A DNA stretch of 64,000 nucleotides from Carnegiea gigantea (Eukaryota; Streptophyta; Magnoliopsida; Caryophyllales; Cactaceae). The stretch spans positions 352,501 to 416,500 of the forward strand of contig JAKOGI010000418.1 of the NCBI GenBank assembly GCA_029747015.1, written 5' to 3'. Position numbers and translations under genes: made by a program. Shown in pieces: positions 46,965 to 57,640 of the stretch. Below the pieces are notes generated by a model. The model ran no database searches and was not told the origin of the DNA. It worked only from the letters and a program-made list of their open reading frames with translations. How positions within the stretch are numbered: the first letter of the stretch is position 1; the number at the start of each line of letters is the position of its first letter.

Positions 46965-48722
46965 ATGAGTGCAACTAGCATGACCTTGGAAGAGAAGTTT
47001 GAGGCCCTCATGAAGAACTATGAGGCCTTGAGGCTACAAAATGAAGAGATCAAAGGTCAAAATGAGTACTTGAGGTGACAACTCGGAGATTCTTTGAAGC
47101 AAAAACGCAAGGAGATTAGGAGTTCTCGATCTTCTAACTCCTCTAACTTCGAGCAAGAAGTGAGAGAGGCCCCGCACTTGAGCTCATCAAGTGAAGAAGA
47201 GGCCTATGGAAGAATGAGGAGAGGAAGGAAAACCACCTCACACCATGGAGACATCAGAGTGGAGATCCCGGAGTTCGAACGGAAGCTAGATCCCGATGAG
47301 TTCTTGGAATGGTTGCAAACCGTTGAAAGGATCTTTGACTATAAGGAGATTTCGGAGGGAAATAAGGTAAAACTTGTTGCCCTTAGACTTCGTAAATATG
47401 CTTCTCTTTGGTGGTCTAACCTTTGTGCTAAGAGAGCTAGGCAAGGGAAGGGAAAGATTCGAACATAGGAGAAAATGAAAGCCAAACTTAAAGCCCGTTT
47501 CTTACCCCCATCTTACCTACAAGATAATTACTCCCAACTTCACAACCTTACCCAAGGTAACATGAGTGTTGAGGAGTATACTAGAGAGTTTGAAAAGTTG
47601 TTGATCAAGTGTGATTTGAGGGAGCCCGAAGAACAAACCATAGTGAGATATTTGGGAGGGTTAGATCCTAGATATGCTCATGTGGTAAAATTGCAACAAC
47701 ATACTACTTTTGATGAGGTGTGTGTCCTAGCCCACAAAGTAGAACCACAAAGAAAATCCAAGCTCCACAAAAGAGAACCTCTCAAGCCCTTTCCCAAGAG
47801 CCAACCTTTCAACAAGGGGAGCTCTTATCCACCTCCTAAACCCACGGTTTCTACACCCTCACCTCCACAAAAGAACCAAGCTCCACAAAAAAGTCCACCA
47901 CCCCAAAACCGTTCCAATCCTAAGCCAAATGACCAAAGAAGGTGTTTCAAGTGTCAAGGTCTTGGGCACATTGCTTCGGAGTGTCCAAATAGGAGGATTA
48001 TTACCTTGGCCGAGTGGGATGAGAAGAGGGAAGGAGAGGGAGTAGAGGAGGAAGAAAGGGAAGGCGTGTACTACATGGAGGAACAAGAGGAAGTAGTTGA
48101 AGAGGCGGATGAAGGAGAGCTACTTGTATTGAGGAGAGCCTTGAGTACTAAGAGAGGAGAACTTGAAGAACAAAGAGAGAACATCTTTCATACAAGATGT
48201 ACCGTTCAAGGCAAAGTGTGTTCCCTCATCATTGATGGAGGGAGTTGTGCAAATGTAGCATCATTGACTATGGTGGAGAAGCTTGGTCTTCAAGCTTCGG
48301 CTCATCCTCACCCTTACAACATTCAATGGCTAAATCAAGGTAAGGGGTTGCAAGTTAATTCAAGATGCTTGATCTCATTTTCAATTGGAAAGCATTACCA
48401 TGATGAGCTGTGGTGTGATATCATCCCCATGGATGCATGTCACCTCTTGTTGGATAGACCTTGGTTGTTTGACCGGAAAGTCATGCATGATAGCTGTTTG
48501 AATACCTACACCCTCCACAAGGATGGGAGGAAGATCACCCTTGCCCCATTAAGCCCTTCCCAACTCCACAAAAGCAAGCCCCAACCAAGCCATGACCATT
48601 CGGACATGCTCTTGGCCGTGAGTGAGCCTCTCCTTAAGGCTTCTCACCATGAATTCAAGGCCTTTAAGGAGTGGATCCTAGCCACCCTTGAAGAGTCCGA
48701 AACCCCCACACCATCACACCCC
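46965..48722 (+). pseudogene. CRM-like gag-protease, two in-frame stops
   Basis: The ATG at 46965 opens a frame (MSATSMTLEEKF) with a coiled-coil-like start, broken by TGA at 47076-47078 and TAG at 47466-47468; the frame is otherwise continuous to a stop at 48723. The capsid part (IPEFERKLDPDEFLEWLQTV, about 47265-47330) and LHNLTQGNMSVEEYTREFEK (about 47535) are typical of chromovirus Gag. A zinc knuckle CFKCQGLGHIASEC lies at 47943-47984. Protease follows with IDGGSCANV, catalytic Asp codon at 48234. Gag packages RNA and forms particles; protease matures the polyprotein. The TAG replaces a position usually held by Trp. A one-base shift near 48720 separates it from pol. Confidence 0.85.
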
Positions 48723-51347
48723 TAGCCCTTCCCCTCCTTGAACGCTTTAACCATGTCTTTCCCAAAGAGATACCCCCCGGCTTACCTCCACAAAGAACCA
48801 TCCAACACCACATTGATCTTATACCCAGTTCCATCCTCCCAAACAAACCGGCTTACCGAACAAACCCCAAAGAAACCATGGAGATCCAAAGGCAAGTTGA
48901 TGAGCTTATGGTTAAGGGGTTGATTAGAGAGAGCTTGAGCCCTTGTGCGGTTCCGGCCCTCCTTGTGCCAAAGAAAGACGGGAGTATGCGCATGTGTGTT
49001 GATTGTCGGGCAATCAACAAGATAACCATCAAGTATAGATATCCAATGCCCCGCCTTGAAGACATGCTTGATGAGTTATATGGTTCTAGTGTGTTCTCTA
49101 AGGTGGATTTGAGGAGTGGTTACTACCAAATCCGCATTAGAGAAGGAGATGAGTAGAAGACGGCCTTCAAGACCAAAGGAGGCTTGTATGAGTGGCTAGT
49201 TATGCCATTCGGTTTATCAAATGCTCCAAGTATATTCATGCGGCTCATGAATCAAGTGTTTCGGCCTTTCATTGGAAAGTTTGTTGTGGTGTATTTTGAT
49301 GACATCCTCATCTATAGCAAGAATGAAGAAGAGCACCTTCAACATCTCACTCAAGTCATAAAGGTTCTAGAGAAGGAAAAGCTCTATGGTAACCTCAAGA
49401 AATGTACATTTTTCACTCATGAGGTAACCTTCCTTGGTTACATTGTTACAAGTGAAGGCATCAAAGTTGATGAGAGTAAAGTGGAAGCAATTCGGTCTTG
49501 GCCAACCCCAAAGAGCATCCATGATGTGCGAAGTTTCCATGGGCTTGCCTCCTTCTATAGGAGGTTCATTAGAAACTTTAGCACTATTATGGCCCCTATG
49601 ACCGAGGTTATCAAAGGTACAACTTTCAAGTGGACTCCCAAAGCTCAAGAGGCCTTTGAAACCATCAAGTCTAAGCTCACCCAAGCACCGGTTCTTGCCT
49701 TGCCTTGCTTTGATAAAGTGTTTGAGGTAGAGTGTGATGCATCGGGAGTTGGCATTGGAGGAGTTCTCACTCAAGAGGGGCGGCCCTTAGCCTTCTTTAG
49801 TGAGAAGCTTTGTGACTCAAGGAGGAAATACTCAACCTATGATAAGGAGTTTTATGCCATAGTGAGGTGCCTTGAGCACTGGAATCATTACTTGGTGGCT
49901 AGTGAGTTTATCTTGCACTCGAATCATGAAGCCTTGAAACACATTCAAGGGCAACATAAGCTTAACTCACGACATGCCAAGTGGGTGGAGTTCCTCCAAT
50001 CTTTCAACTTCACCATCAAGCACAAATCCGGAAATCTCAATCAAGGAGCCAATGCCTTGTCAAGGAGGCACTTACTTCTATTTCAACTTGATGCTTGCAT
50101 TCTTGGCTTTGAGCACTTGAAGTCCCTCTATAAGAATGATGAAGATTTAGGAGAGCTCTATAAGGAGTGCCTTCGGCATCCCAAAGGTGACTTTCTGGTC
50201 CAAGATGGCTTTTTGTTCAAAGGCTCAAGGTTGTGTGTGCCTAAGTGTGGCACAAGAGAGCTACTCATACATGAGGTTCATCGTGGATCTCTAGCCGGTC
50301 ACTTTGGAGAAAACAAGACCCTTATGATGCTAAGGGAACATTACTATTGGCCGAGTATGAGCAAAGATGTGCAACATGTGTTGAAGAGGTGTGCAACTTG
50401 CCAAGTTGCCAAAAGCCACCTCCTACCCCACGGCCTATACACGCCCTTACCCATTCCCAATCATCCTTGGGAAGATGTAAGCATGGACTTTGTTCTTGGC
50501 CTTCCAAGGACACAAAGGGGTAAGGATTCAATCTTTGTGGTTGTTGATCGTTTCTCTAAAATGGCCCATTTTATACCTTGTACCAAGACCAACGATGCCA
50601 CCCACATTGCCAAGTTATACTTCAAGGAAGTGATGAGGCTACATGGCATCCTTAGATCCATTGTTTCGGTTAGGGATACCAAGTTCCTTAGCCATTTTTG
50701 GGTGACACTTTGGAAGAAAATAGGAACCAAGCTCAAGTATAGCACTTCATGCCACCCTCAAACGGATGGGCAAACCGAAGTCACCAACCGGACTTTGGGA
50801 ACTCTCTTGAGAGTGCTAGTAAAGTCCAACATCAAAGCTTGGGACTTAGCCTTGCCACATGCTGAGTTCGCCTTCAACAAGTCACCTAGCAAGGCCACGG
50901 GTTTATCTCCATTCAAGGTAGTTTATGGGTTGGATCCTTTGAGTCCCCTTGATCTTATCCCAAGAGAAATGAATGAGAAGCCTCACATGGAGGCTAGCAA
51001 ACGAGTGGAAGAGATTCAAAAACTCCATGAAACCGTGAGGGCCAAGATTGAAAAGGCAAATGCATCATATAAGGACCATGCCAACAAGCATAGAAAGAAG
51101 ATGGTGTTCCACCCTAGTGATTTGGTATGGATTCATTTGAGGAAGGAATGGTTTCCTTCTAAGAGGAAGAGCAAATTGATGCCAAGAGCCGATGGCCCCT
51201 TTGAGGTGTTAGAGTGCATCAATGACAATGCTTACAAGATAAACTTTCCCGGTGATTATGGAGTTTCGGCCACTTTCAATGTAGCCGACCTTAGCCCTTA
51301 TGAGGAGGATGATCATCTTATCAATTTGAGGGCAAATTCTCTTCAAC

Positions 51348-51357
51348 AAGGGGAGGA
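51348..51357 (+). other. Polypurine tract
   Basis: AAGGGGAGGA lies directly before the 3' LTR and inside the pol reading frame. Confidence 0.75.
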
Positions 51358-52485
51358 TGATGGAGGCCCATCCCCTATCATGATCCAAGGCCATCAAGAA
51401 AGCTCAAAAGGTCCAAGTCTCATGTCCAAGGTACAAGAAATCAGCCTAGGAGAGCAAGGGAATTATTTTGTCAAAACTAGAATTTCAGCCGTGCACAAAC
51501 CCGGTTTTGTGCACGCTATTTCCTAATCTTCCCGGGGCTAAAATGGGGTTGCAGGAAGCCTAAGTTTAAGTTCAAGATGTGCTCTTTCCATCAAGACCTC
51601 TTTTAAGTCATTTGGAGATCATTTGATACCTCAAATCGTCAAGCAAAGTCAGCAGCTCCAACCTGGCCCTGAACTGGACATGTCCGAATCAAGGAGCTGT
51701 TTGGTGGCCCATTTCTCCTCCATTTGGTTTGAAACTTTCATGGTTTGAAAGTACTTTAAAAATATTATCAAGTGGCCATAAAAAACCTCAGCCAAATTGC
51801 ACACATGAGGAGCTATTAACCACCAAAACAAGACACAAAACACCCTTTTACCCAAAACCTGCCAGTCGGGTACAAGGGGAAGGAATTGAGGTGATTTTGC
51901 TCTAATCTATGCTTAGCCACTTGCAATAACCATCATGAAGAGTACTTATCTGCCAAAGAAGCTTCCTTTGGCCCCCAAGTCGACACCTCATCCTCAAGAT
52001 TAGCATTGAAGAGTTGTCAAGAGGAGGATGCATCTATCCTTTTATGTTTTGATTTGATCTTTGTATTTTTGCCTAGTTTAGCTTGTGATGTAGCCTAGGG
52101 CCTATGTTTTGAAGCTTGAAAGCTTTGTATTAAAGCCTCCAAGGCCCCTTTGGCCGGCCAACATGCTGAATTGGTGAATGAAGTTGAGCTTTGCTCCTTT
52201 GAACTCCCAAACTCTCTTCTAGCTTATCTCTTCCTTTGGCCAGGTTGAGTGGTGATCTAGTAAGAGTCTTAACTTCCTTCTTGGTAGTGTTTCTGTATCC
52301 AAGGGGTTGTTAAGGGCCCTAACATCGTTCCTTGGTGGTGTTTCTATATCCAAGGGTGGTGTTAGTTCCGATTTTACTATCCACAATCAAGGTGAGTTTG
52401 TGAATTCAAAGTTGCCTTGCTTTCTTTCCTTGCATTCTTCTTCCACTTTTCCCATCCTCTTGGTTTTCCCCTTGAGGATACATCA
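51358..52485 (+). repeat. 3' LTR of the CRM-like element
   Basis: Starts TGATGGAGGCCC and ends GGATACATCA, same length as the 5' LTR. The pol frame ends 169 bp inside it. It carries the hairpin at 51490-51515. Confidence 0.95.
51490..51515. repeat. Perfect hairpin at the end of pol in the 3' LTR
   Basis: Same 10-bp arms and CCCGGT loop as in the 5' LTR. It encodes part of the last codons of pol (AVHKPGFVHA) and ends nine bases before the TAA. Confidence 0.85.
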
Positions 52486-52490
52486 AGAAG

Positions 52491-53271
52491 ATTATATTTT
52501 CATGTTATAAACTCATGAAGCATATATATGAATAGGCATAAGTATGTATGTGCATAAATAATTATGTTCATGTTTATGTGTACGTGAGGAGCCACTCTAA
52601 AAACTTTAAGCTTTAAGTCTAAGACCCAGGAATGGTGGCTTAGTATCCCGTCTAGTATAGCATAACCTACGGTAAGGTAACTCAGGGATGATGGTTTGAT
52701 TCTCACCTAAAGTCTAAATATGTAAGTTATATCTCAGCATAGTATGATGTATGTCCGGATAGGCATATGCTGCCGCTTGATTTTGGCTGACTCGAGATGG
52801 CAGTAACAAAATACCTCTAAGAGTCTGGATTCCTCGCTTGTGTGATTAAGTTGTTAGGTATGCTTTTTAGTAAATGATGCTTATATTTAAAAGCCCTTTT
52901 GCACTATGTCTATGAGTTTATGTAAATATATTAGGGTAAGTTGATGTATTACGATTTCTTCTGAAGTTTAAGCTCTTGGTATGCCTAATCTTTCTCTTGG
53001 ATTATGGTTCGAATATGCCGAATTATATAAAAGCTCTTCTACTCAAATGAATTTACAAAAGGCTTTCATAAGTTATTATGTATTTTGAGTACTGTTTTGG
53101 GGAAGAGGGCTTATTCACTGAGCGGTGGTTGCTCATTCTCATTATCTTTTCCCTTTTCCCTTGATCGATAGACATGTGACTTATGTGTGAAGAGTGTGAA
53201 GAATTTTACTTTTGGATGGGTTTGGTCTAGCTAGCTTTCACTATGACTCAATTATGTAATATTTGACCATG
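52491..53271 (+). repeat. Probable Tekay/Del-like LTR, second part
   Basis: Continues 43018-45465 after the CRM-like insertion. The block TTATTCACTGAGCGGTGGTT followed by GCTCATTCTC resembles the ACTGAGCG...GCTCA phrase near the end of Tekay/Del LTRs. It is cut at 53276 by the third Athila-like element. Confidence 0.4.
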
Positions 53272-53930
53272 TATGCTGATAAATGCTTATTGTATATATC
53301 ATTTTAGGACCATTTTGATACATTTTAAGGAGAATTATGTGCTTTAATTTACCATTTATAGTCATATTCTCGTTGTACGCTTGGGTATGGCTCTTTTCTA
53401 TGTTTTGTAGGAATTTGGATCCCCAGCATTTAACCCTCATTTGAGTGTATTTTGACCCCCTATGGATGCCTATGAGATGTTATGCCTGTGGAGCAAGAGA
53501 AGAGCAGAAAATATGGTTCCAGCCAAGACCACGATCTACCCATAGTGCCTGCCATGGACTGTGGTATGCTGGTAACTGTGGCCACTTTGTTTTCCTTCGA
53601 CTGTGTGGCTGAATTGTGTTCTTCTTTATAAACTCATCCCTTAGCAGCAGAAAAGAGAAGAAGCATATCATAGATAGTCATTTTCCTTCCCAAAATTTTG
53701 CTTTTTATAGTTAGGATTTTAGTTTGATTTTTGTGCAAGTGAGAAATCTTGAGTGAGGAGTTCGGTTTTATGGGCGGCTTGAAGACTTTGTTGAAGGCTG
53801 TCATTGTCAAGCCCTTCCCTCTTAGATTTCTCTGAATCATTGGTTAGTTGTTTAATTTTTAATCATAAGTTAGTAGTTTATCTTGTCTAGGAATTTGTTT
53901 GTTAATGGAAATGTAGTTGTATCATGTTAT

Positions 53931-54363
53931 TGTAATACCCTGAGTGTGGCTTAAAAGGATCAAAGTGACTACTTATATCAACAAAGATGCAGCTTTCTTT
54001 TTAGGAAGCCCGCTCTTAGGAACTCCACAGCTAAGCATTCCGGCCCGGGAGGGGGACGGGGCATTACATATGCTTTACCATCTGTAACGCCCCAGCCCCC
54101 TCTCGGGTCGGAATCGTTACTGGGAACAACTTCAAGGATCATTGACTAGCCCTACAAGTTACCACAAGCCTTTTTGGTACGCTTTGCCCTCGCTCAAACA
54201 CTGCCCGGAAAATTTTCCAGGAGGTCACCCATCTTAGGATTGCTCTCCCGCAAGCATGCTTAACTGTGGAGTTCCTAGGAGTGGGCTTCTCGAAAAGAGA
54301 GGTGCATCTTTGGTGATATAAGTAGACACTTGGATCCTTTTAAGCCACACTCGGGGTATTACA
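53931..54363. mobile_element. Inverted pair of Cassandra TRIM LTRs within one target duplication
   Basis: A plus-oriented LTR copy of 138 bp (53931-54068, TGTAATACCC to GCATTACA) and a minus-oriented copy of 281 bp (54083-54363, TGTAACGCCCC to GGGTATTACA) are separated by 14 bp. GTTAT flanks the whole unit on both sides (53926-53930, 54364-54368). Both outer ends are therefore LTR 5' ends. The plus copy lacks about 143 bp, including the 5S C-box part; the minus copy keeps the full 5S-like core. No primer site or polypurine tract remains between them. Confidence 0.85.
54219..54265 (-). promoter_or_regulatory. 5S rRNA-like boxes in the full Cassandra LTR
   Basis: On the minus strand the A-box-like AGTTAAGCATGCTT (54265-54252) and the C-box-like GATGGGTGACCTCCTGG (about 54235-54219) are well preserved relative to plant 5S rRNA. 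Cassandra LTRs are known to be transcribed by RNA polymerase III from this core. Confidence 0.65.
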
Positions 54364-54961
54364 GTTATATTCAATAGAATTGTGCTTTTATTTCATGATT
54401 GACTTGATTTCATTTTATCAAGTGATTATCATGTTGTGAGTGGATTTTGGCCAAATTTTGCTTGCACCCTTGAAATAATTGAATGAAGAACTGAAAGGTG
54501 AAATTTGATTCTTAGATTGCTTTATAAGACCTAATATTACAACTACTCGAAAGAGAGATTTGCATGTTGGAAGGACAAGAGAGTAATCAAAAATATCGAA
54601 CTTAGATTAAGACAAATTATTTTGACAAACCAACCTTTGCTTAGTTTAAGCAATTTGGTTGATTTCGAAGGCATAGACTAAATTCTAGATAGATTGCAAT
54701 TCCTCGAAATTATCCAATTAGAGAAAAGCACATCTTAATCATCTTGATCTAACACCTTTCTTAACTAAATAAATTCGTAGGCGTTTCTCCTTTATTGAAT
54801 TTAGAATCAGTTGATTAGAAGTTATTAAATCAAAATTCCTCGATCAAGTAATTGCTTAGCATTTTCTGATTGAAAGGACTCGATAGATTACTTTGGTCCC
54901 TGAGGACGATATTTTATCTATACTACGACACCTATGCACTTGCGGGAAGTGGTCAAGTTTT

Positions 54962-54980
54962 TGGCGCCGTTGTCGAGGAC
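54962..54980 (+). other. Primer-binding site, tRNA-Asp type
   Basis: TGGCGCCGTTGTCGAGGAC starts six bases after the LTR end; complementary to the 3' end of tRNA-Asp with two changes. Confidence 0.75.
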
Positions 54981-55116
54981 CAATTTGTTAACTATTGAGT
55001 TAGTCTTACGAAAGTGACTAAGCATTTTATTTTTTGTCTTTTATTTTTATTTTTATTTTCTTGTTTGATTGCGTTGGTAGTGTTGGTGATAGCGCTTGCA
55101 TGAGTCTTCCCCGTTT

Positions 55117-56514
55117 ATGCGAAGTCCATTTCTATATGAACCCGATCCCAAGATCGAGAGGACTTTTTGCTTAAGGGAAGAAGCAAAAGATTGAAGAACA
55201 AAGACGCGAGGCAAGACGAACTTCAACAAATATGGCAGGGGGGAAGAGGTGACCAAAGGAGGATGCTTAGGGATTTTGTTACCCCTGGAGTTCAACGAAT
55301 TGTCTCAAGCATCACTCGCCCTAACGCTGATGCAAATAATTTTGAACCCAAGCTGGCTCTCATTTCCATGGTGCAACAATCATAGTTTGGAGGCACCCCT
55401 TTAGAAGACCCGAATTTACACCTTTCGGTCTTTTTAGAGGTGTGTGACGCGTTGAAGCTTAACGGAGTCTCCACCGATGCCGTCCGACTGTGATTATTTC
55501 TCTTCTCACTAAGGGATAAGGCAAGAACTTGGCTGCATTCTTTGCCTTTGGGATGTATCACCACGTGGGATGAGCTTACTAGAGCTTTCCTCGCCAAGTT
55601 TTTCCCACCAAGCAAAATGGCAAGTTTGAGGAATCAAATCACCAACTTCATGCAAAGGGATGATGAGACGCTCTGTGAGGCTTGGGAGTAGTTTAAGAAT
55701 CTACTGTGTTAATGCCCCCATCATGGTCTTCAATGATGGATGATTATTCAAGCTTTCTATGATGGTATGACCCAACCTATGAGGTCCACTATCAATCCGG
55801 CGGCGGGAGGAACTTTGATGAATAAAACTAAAGACGAGACCTATAATTTGATTGAGGAGATGACACTTAACAATTTCCAATGGTCTACCAAAGGAGGCCA
55901 ACCCAAACGGGTTGGAGGAAAGCTTGAAGTTGTTGCACTTACTTTACTTTCTGTTAAAGTTGATACTATAACTCAAAGGTTAGACTGTATAAATGTTAAT
56001 GCTGTGAATTCTAGTGCTCCTCCCCCATGTGAAATTTATGGTTCTATTGAACATGTGACTTTGAATTATCAAGTTGGGAGTCCTTTTTTCCAAGACTCTA
56101 GTGAAGTCAACTATATCTAAAACTTCAACCTGAGACTGATCAATGACTCTTACGCTAGTACCTACAATCCGGGTTTGAGGAATCATACAAATTTCTTATA
56201 TAGGTCTAATCCAAACCCTCTAAATATGCCCCCAATGAATGCTAAGCCACCCCCCGATTTTCAAAGACCTCTTTTCCCTCCACAAGTACCCCAAAAGTCC
56301 AATTTAGAGGCTATGATGGAGAGTATGCTTATGGCACAACAAAAGTAGGATGATTATATTAAGCAATTAATCTCTACGGATGATGCGCTTAAAACTCACA
56401 ACAAGATATTAGAAGCCCAAATTGTCCAACAAGCTAGCTTTTCATCTACACCCCCGGATAGACTTCCTAGTAAGCCCAAACCTAACCTTGTGAGCATTGT
56501 AATTATGTCACCTT
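55117..56514 (+). pseudogene. Athila-like gag
   Basis: The ATG at 55117 starts MRSPFLYEPDPKIERTFCL, an Athila-type Gag N-terminus; after a frameshift follow DFVTPGVQRIVSSITRP, FGGTPLEDPNLHLSVFLEV, LRDKARTWLHSLPLG with TTWDELTRAFLAKFFPPSK, and CPHHGLQ. These are the capsid core motifs of the lineage. At least five in-frame stops (for example before FGGTP and near 55690) and one early frameshift break it. No zinc knuckle with intact Cys residues is seen (CEIYGSIEHVTLNYQVG may be its remains). The start was chosen by the conserved N-terminal motif. Confidence 0.72.
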
Positions 56515-56580
56515 GAAGGAAGGAGTGGAGAACTTTACTAACCCGAGGACATATTAATTGAAGAGGATAGGGAAATAATC

Positions 56581-57062
56581 ATGATTGAGAGTAAGGAAAG
56601 ACATGATGGTGGTAAGGCCGCCACATTCATAGAGAATGAAAGTGTAGAGATCCCCACCATTTTTCCACCTAAGCTTTCTTATCCATGTAGCTTCTTTATC
56701 CCCCGTATTGTGGGAATGGTGAAAATTGAGAGAGCCTTATATGATCTAGGTGCAAGCATCAATTTAATGCCTTACTCTTTTATTTCATAAGCTTCACTTA
56801 AGGCCATTACAACCAGTACCCTTTTCCCTATAGTTAGCATACGATTCTGAAACACAACCCATAGGCAAATTGGAAGATGTGCCAGTCAAAATAGGAGATA
56901 TTTGGGTATTAGAAGACTTTATCATAGTTGATATGACCGAGACTGATGACGCCTAAATTATTCTAGGTAGGCACTTTATGGCTATCGTAGGTTGCCATAT
57001 TGACGTAAGAAGGGGCCATATAACATTTAAAGTACAGGGTGCTACGCTATGTTCTGCTATGT
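56581..57062 (+). pseudogene. Athila-like protease, frameshifted
   Basis: ERALYDLGASINLMPYSF carries the intact active-site D-L-G-A-S of the Athila protease. After a frameshift the domain continues with KLEDVPVKIGDIWVLEDFII and LGRHFMAIVGCHIDVRRG. Unlike the minus-strand Athila copy, the catalytic Asp is kept, but the frame is broken near 56790 and by a stop near 56957. It follows gag as usual. Confidence 0.68.
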
Positions 57063-57640
57063 AGAGGAGAAAGTGGTTTCTCCTAATTCTTCTCTATTGA
57101 ATGAATTTCTTCTTTCCCCTAAGATTGACATGGAGGATATCTTGACTTGTCAAGATCCTCCTGATTTTGATTGGATTTCTACTGAGGACCCCGATCACAG
57201 GTATGTTAAGGTGGAGTTTGATGCTCCTATGCCGCCTAGCATATCCAAGGTTCAGGCCCATGCTTCTAACGAGTCTGCCATGAGCGATTATTGCAGGTTT
57301 ACTCAAGCTGTTCTCCCTTTGCCCCCTATAGGAGGATTTGATGCAGATTTTAATTTGAAGGTTGAATAAGGTGATAGTAGCCATTCTGATGGGCTATGTA
57401 AGCGGTTTATCTTATAAGCTGATAGTACGCTACGGCATCAATTGATGATGACGAAGGACCTTCAATCAGAGCTTTTGAGATGGTACCTTCAATTGAAGAA
57501 ATTCAATTTTATGGTCCGTGATAAAAATAATGTCTGTACACTCACTGCTCCGGATCAAGGATAGAAGTATGGTCAAGCTTTTGACCTTAAAAGAGTGCTT
57601 CTGAGGAGGCAACCCAAGCCCTTGCTTTGATTTTTATTAT
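57063..57640 (+). pseudogene. Post-protease linker and RNase H residue; RT and integrase deleted
   Basis: An open stretch to 57369 (PDFDWISTEDPDHRYVKVEF) is the linker normally found between protease and RT. It is followed near 57463-57528 by ELLRWYLQLKKFNFMVRDKN, resembling the end of Athila RNase H, and then by AGGAGGCAACCCAAGCCC, a phrase common just after the pol end of Athila-like elements. RT, most of RNase H and all of integrase are missing between them. The deletion removes about 3 kb compared with the minus-strand relative. Confidence 0.5.

Larger units (their letters stand above)
48722..51526 (+). pseudogene. CRM-like pol: RT, RNase H, integrase; C-terminus in the 3' LTR
   Basis: Frame 2 from about 48722 to TAA at 51524-51526. 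[18 protein letters not shown] then an in-frame TAG (49154-49156), then WLVMPFGLSNAPS and YFDDILIYS (from 49292). RNase H: VECDASGVGIGG, with Asn codons at 49922 and 50051 where catalytic-type Asp is usual. Integrase: zinc-binding HEVHRG...GHF with CATC; first Asp codon 50486, Val codon at 50669 where the second catalytic Asp belongs, Glu codon 50777, so the D-x35-E spacing is kept. The last 56 codons lie in the 3' LTR. No canonical chromodomain is obvious in the tail. The copy is catalytically dead. Confidence 0.88.
45471..52485 (+). mobile_element. CRM-like Ty3/gypsy chromovirus, nearly complete
   Basis: A 7015-bp element with 1128-bp LTRs (45471-46598, 51358-52485) that both start TGAT and end ATCA, a tRNA-Met primer site, gag-protease and pol in two frames, a polypurine tract and perfect target duplications AGAAG (45466-45470 and 52486-52490). 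The LTRs differ by about 22 substitutions and two or three single-base indels, about 2 percent. Gag features, the primer type and a pol frame that runs into the 3' LTR point to the CRM clade of chromoviruses, known for centromere targeting. Coding lesions make it defective. Confidence 0.9.
53277..54955 (+). repeat. 5' LTR of the third Athila-like element
   Basis: Starts TGATAAATGCTTATTG and ends AGTGGTCA. Without the nested Cassandra unit and its second target copy it is about 1241 bp, close to the 1250 bp of the solo LTR at 3277. Confidence 0.82.

Noticed and set aside
46519..46968. Overlapping frames around the CRM-like leader
   Set aside because: They reflect the 83-84 bp minisatellite and the LTR end, not genes.
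54219..54265. A 5S rRNA gene
   Set aside because: Only the A- and C-box region matches, and it lies within Cassandra LTR ends; it is the known 5S-derived part of that element, not a ribosomal gene.
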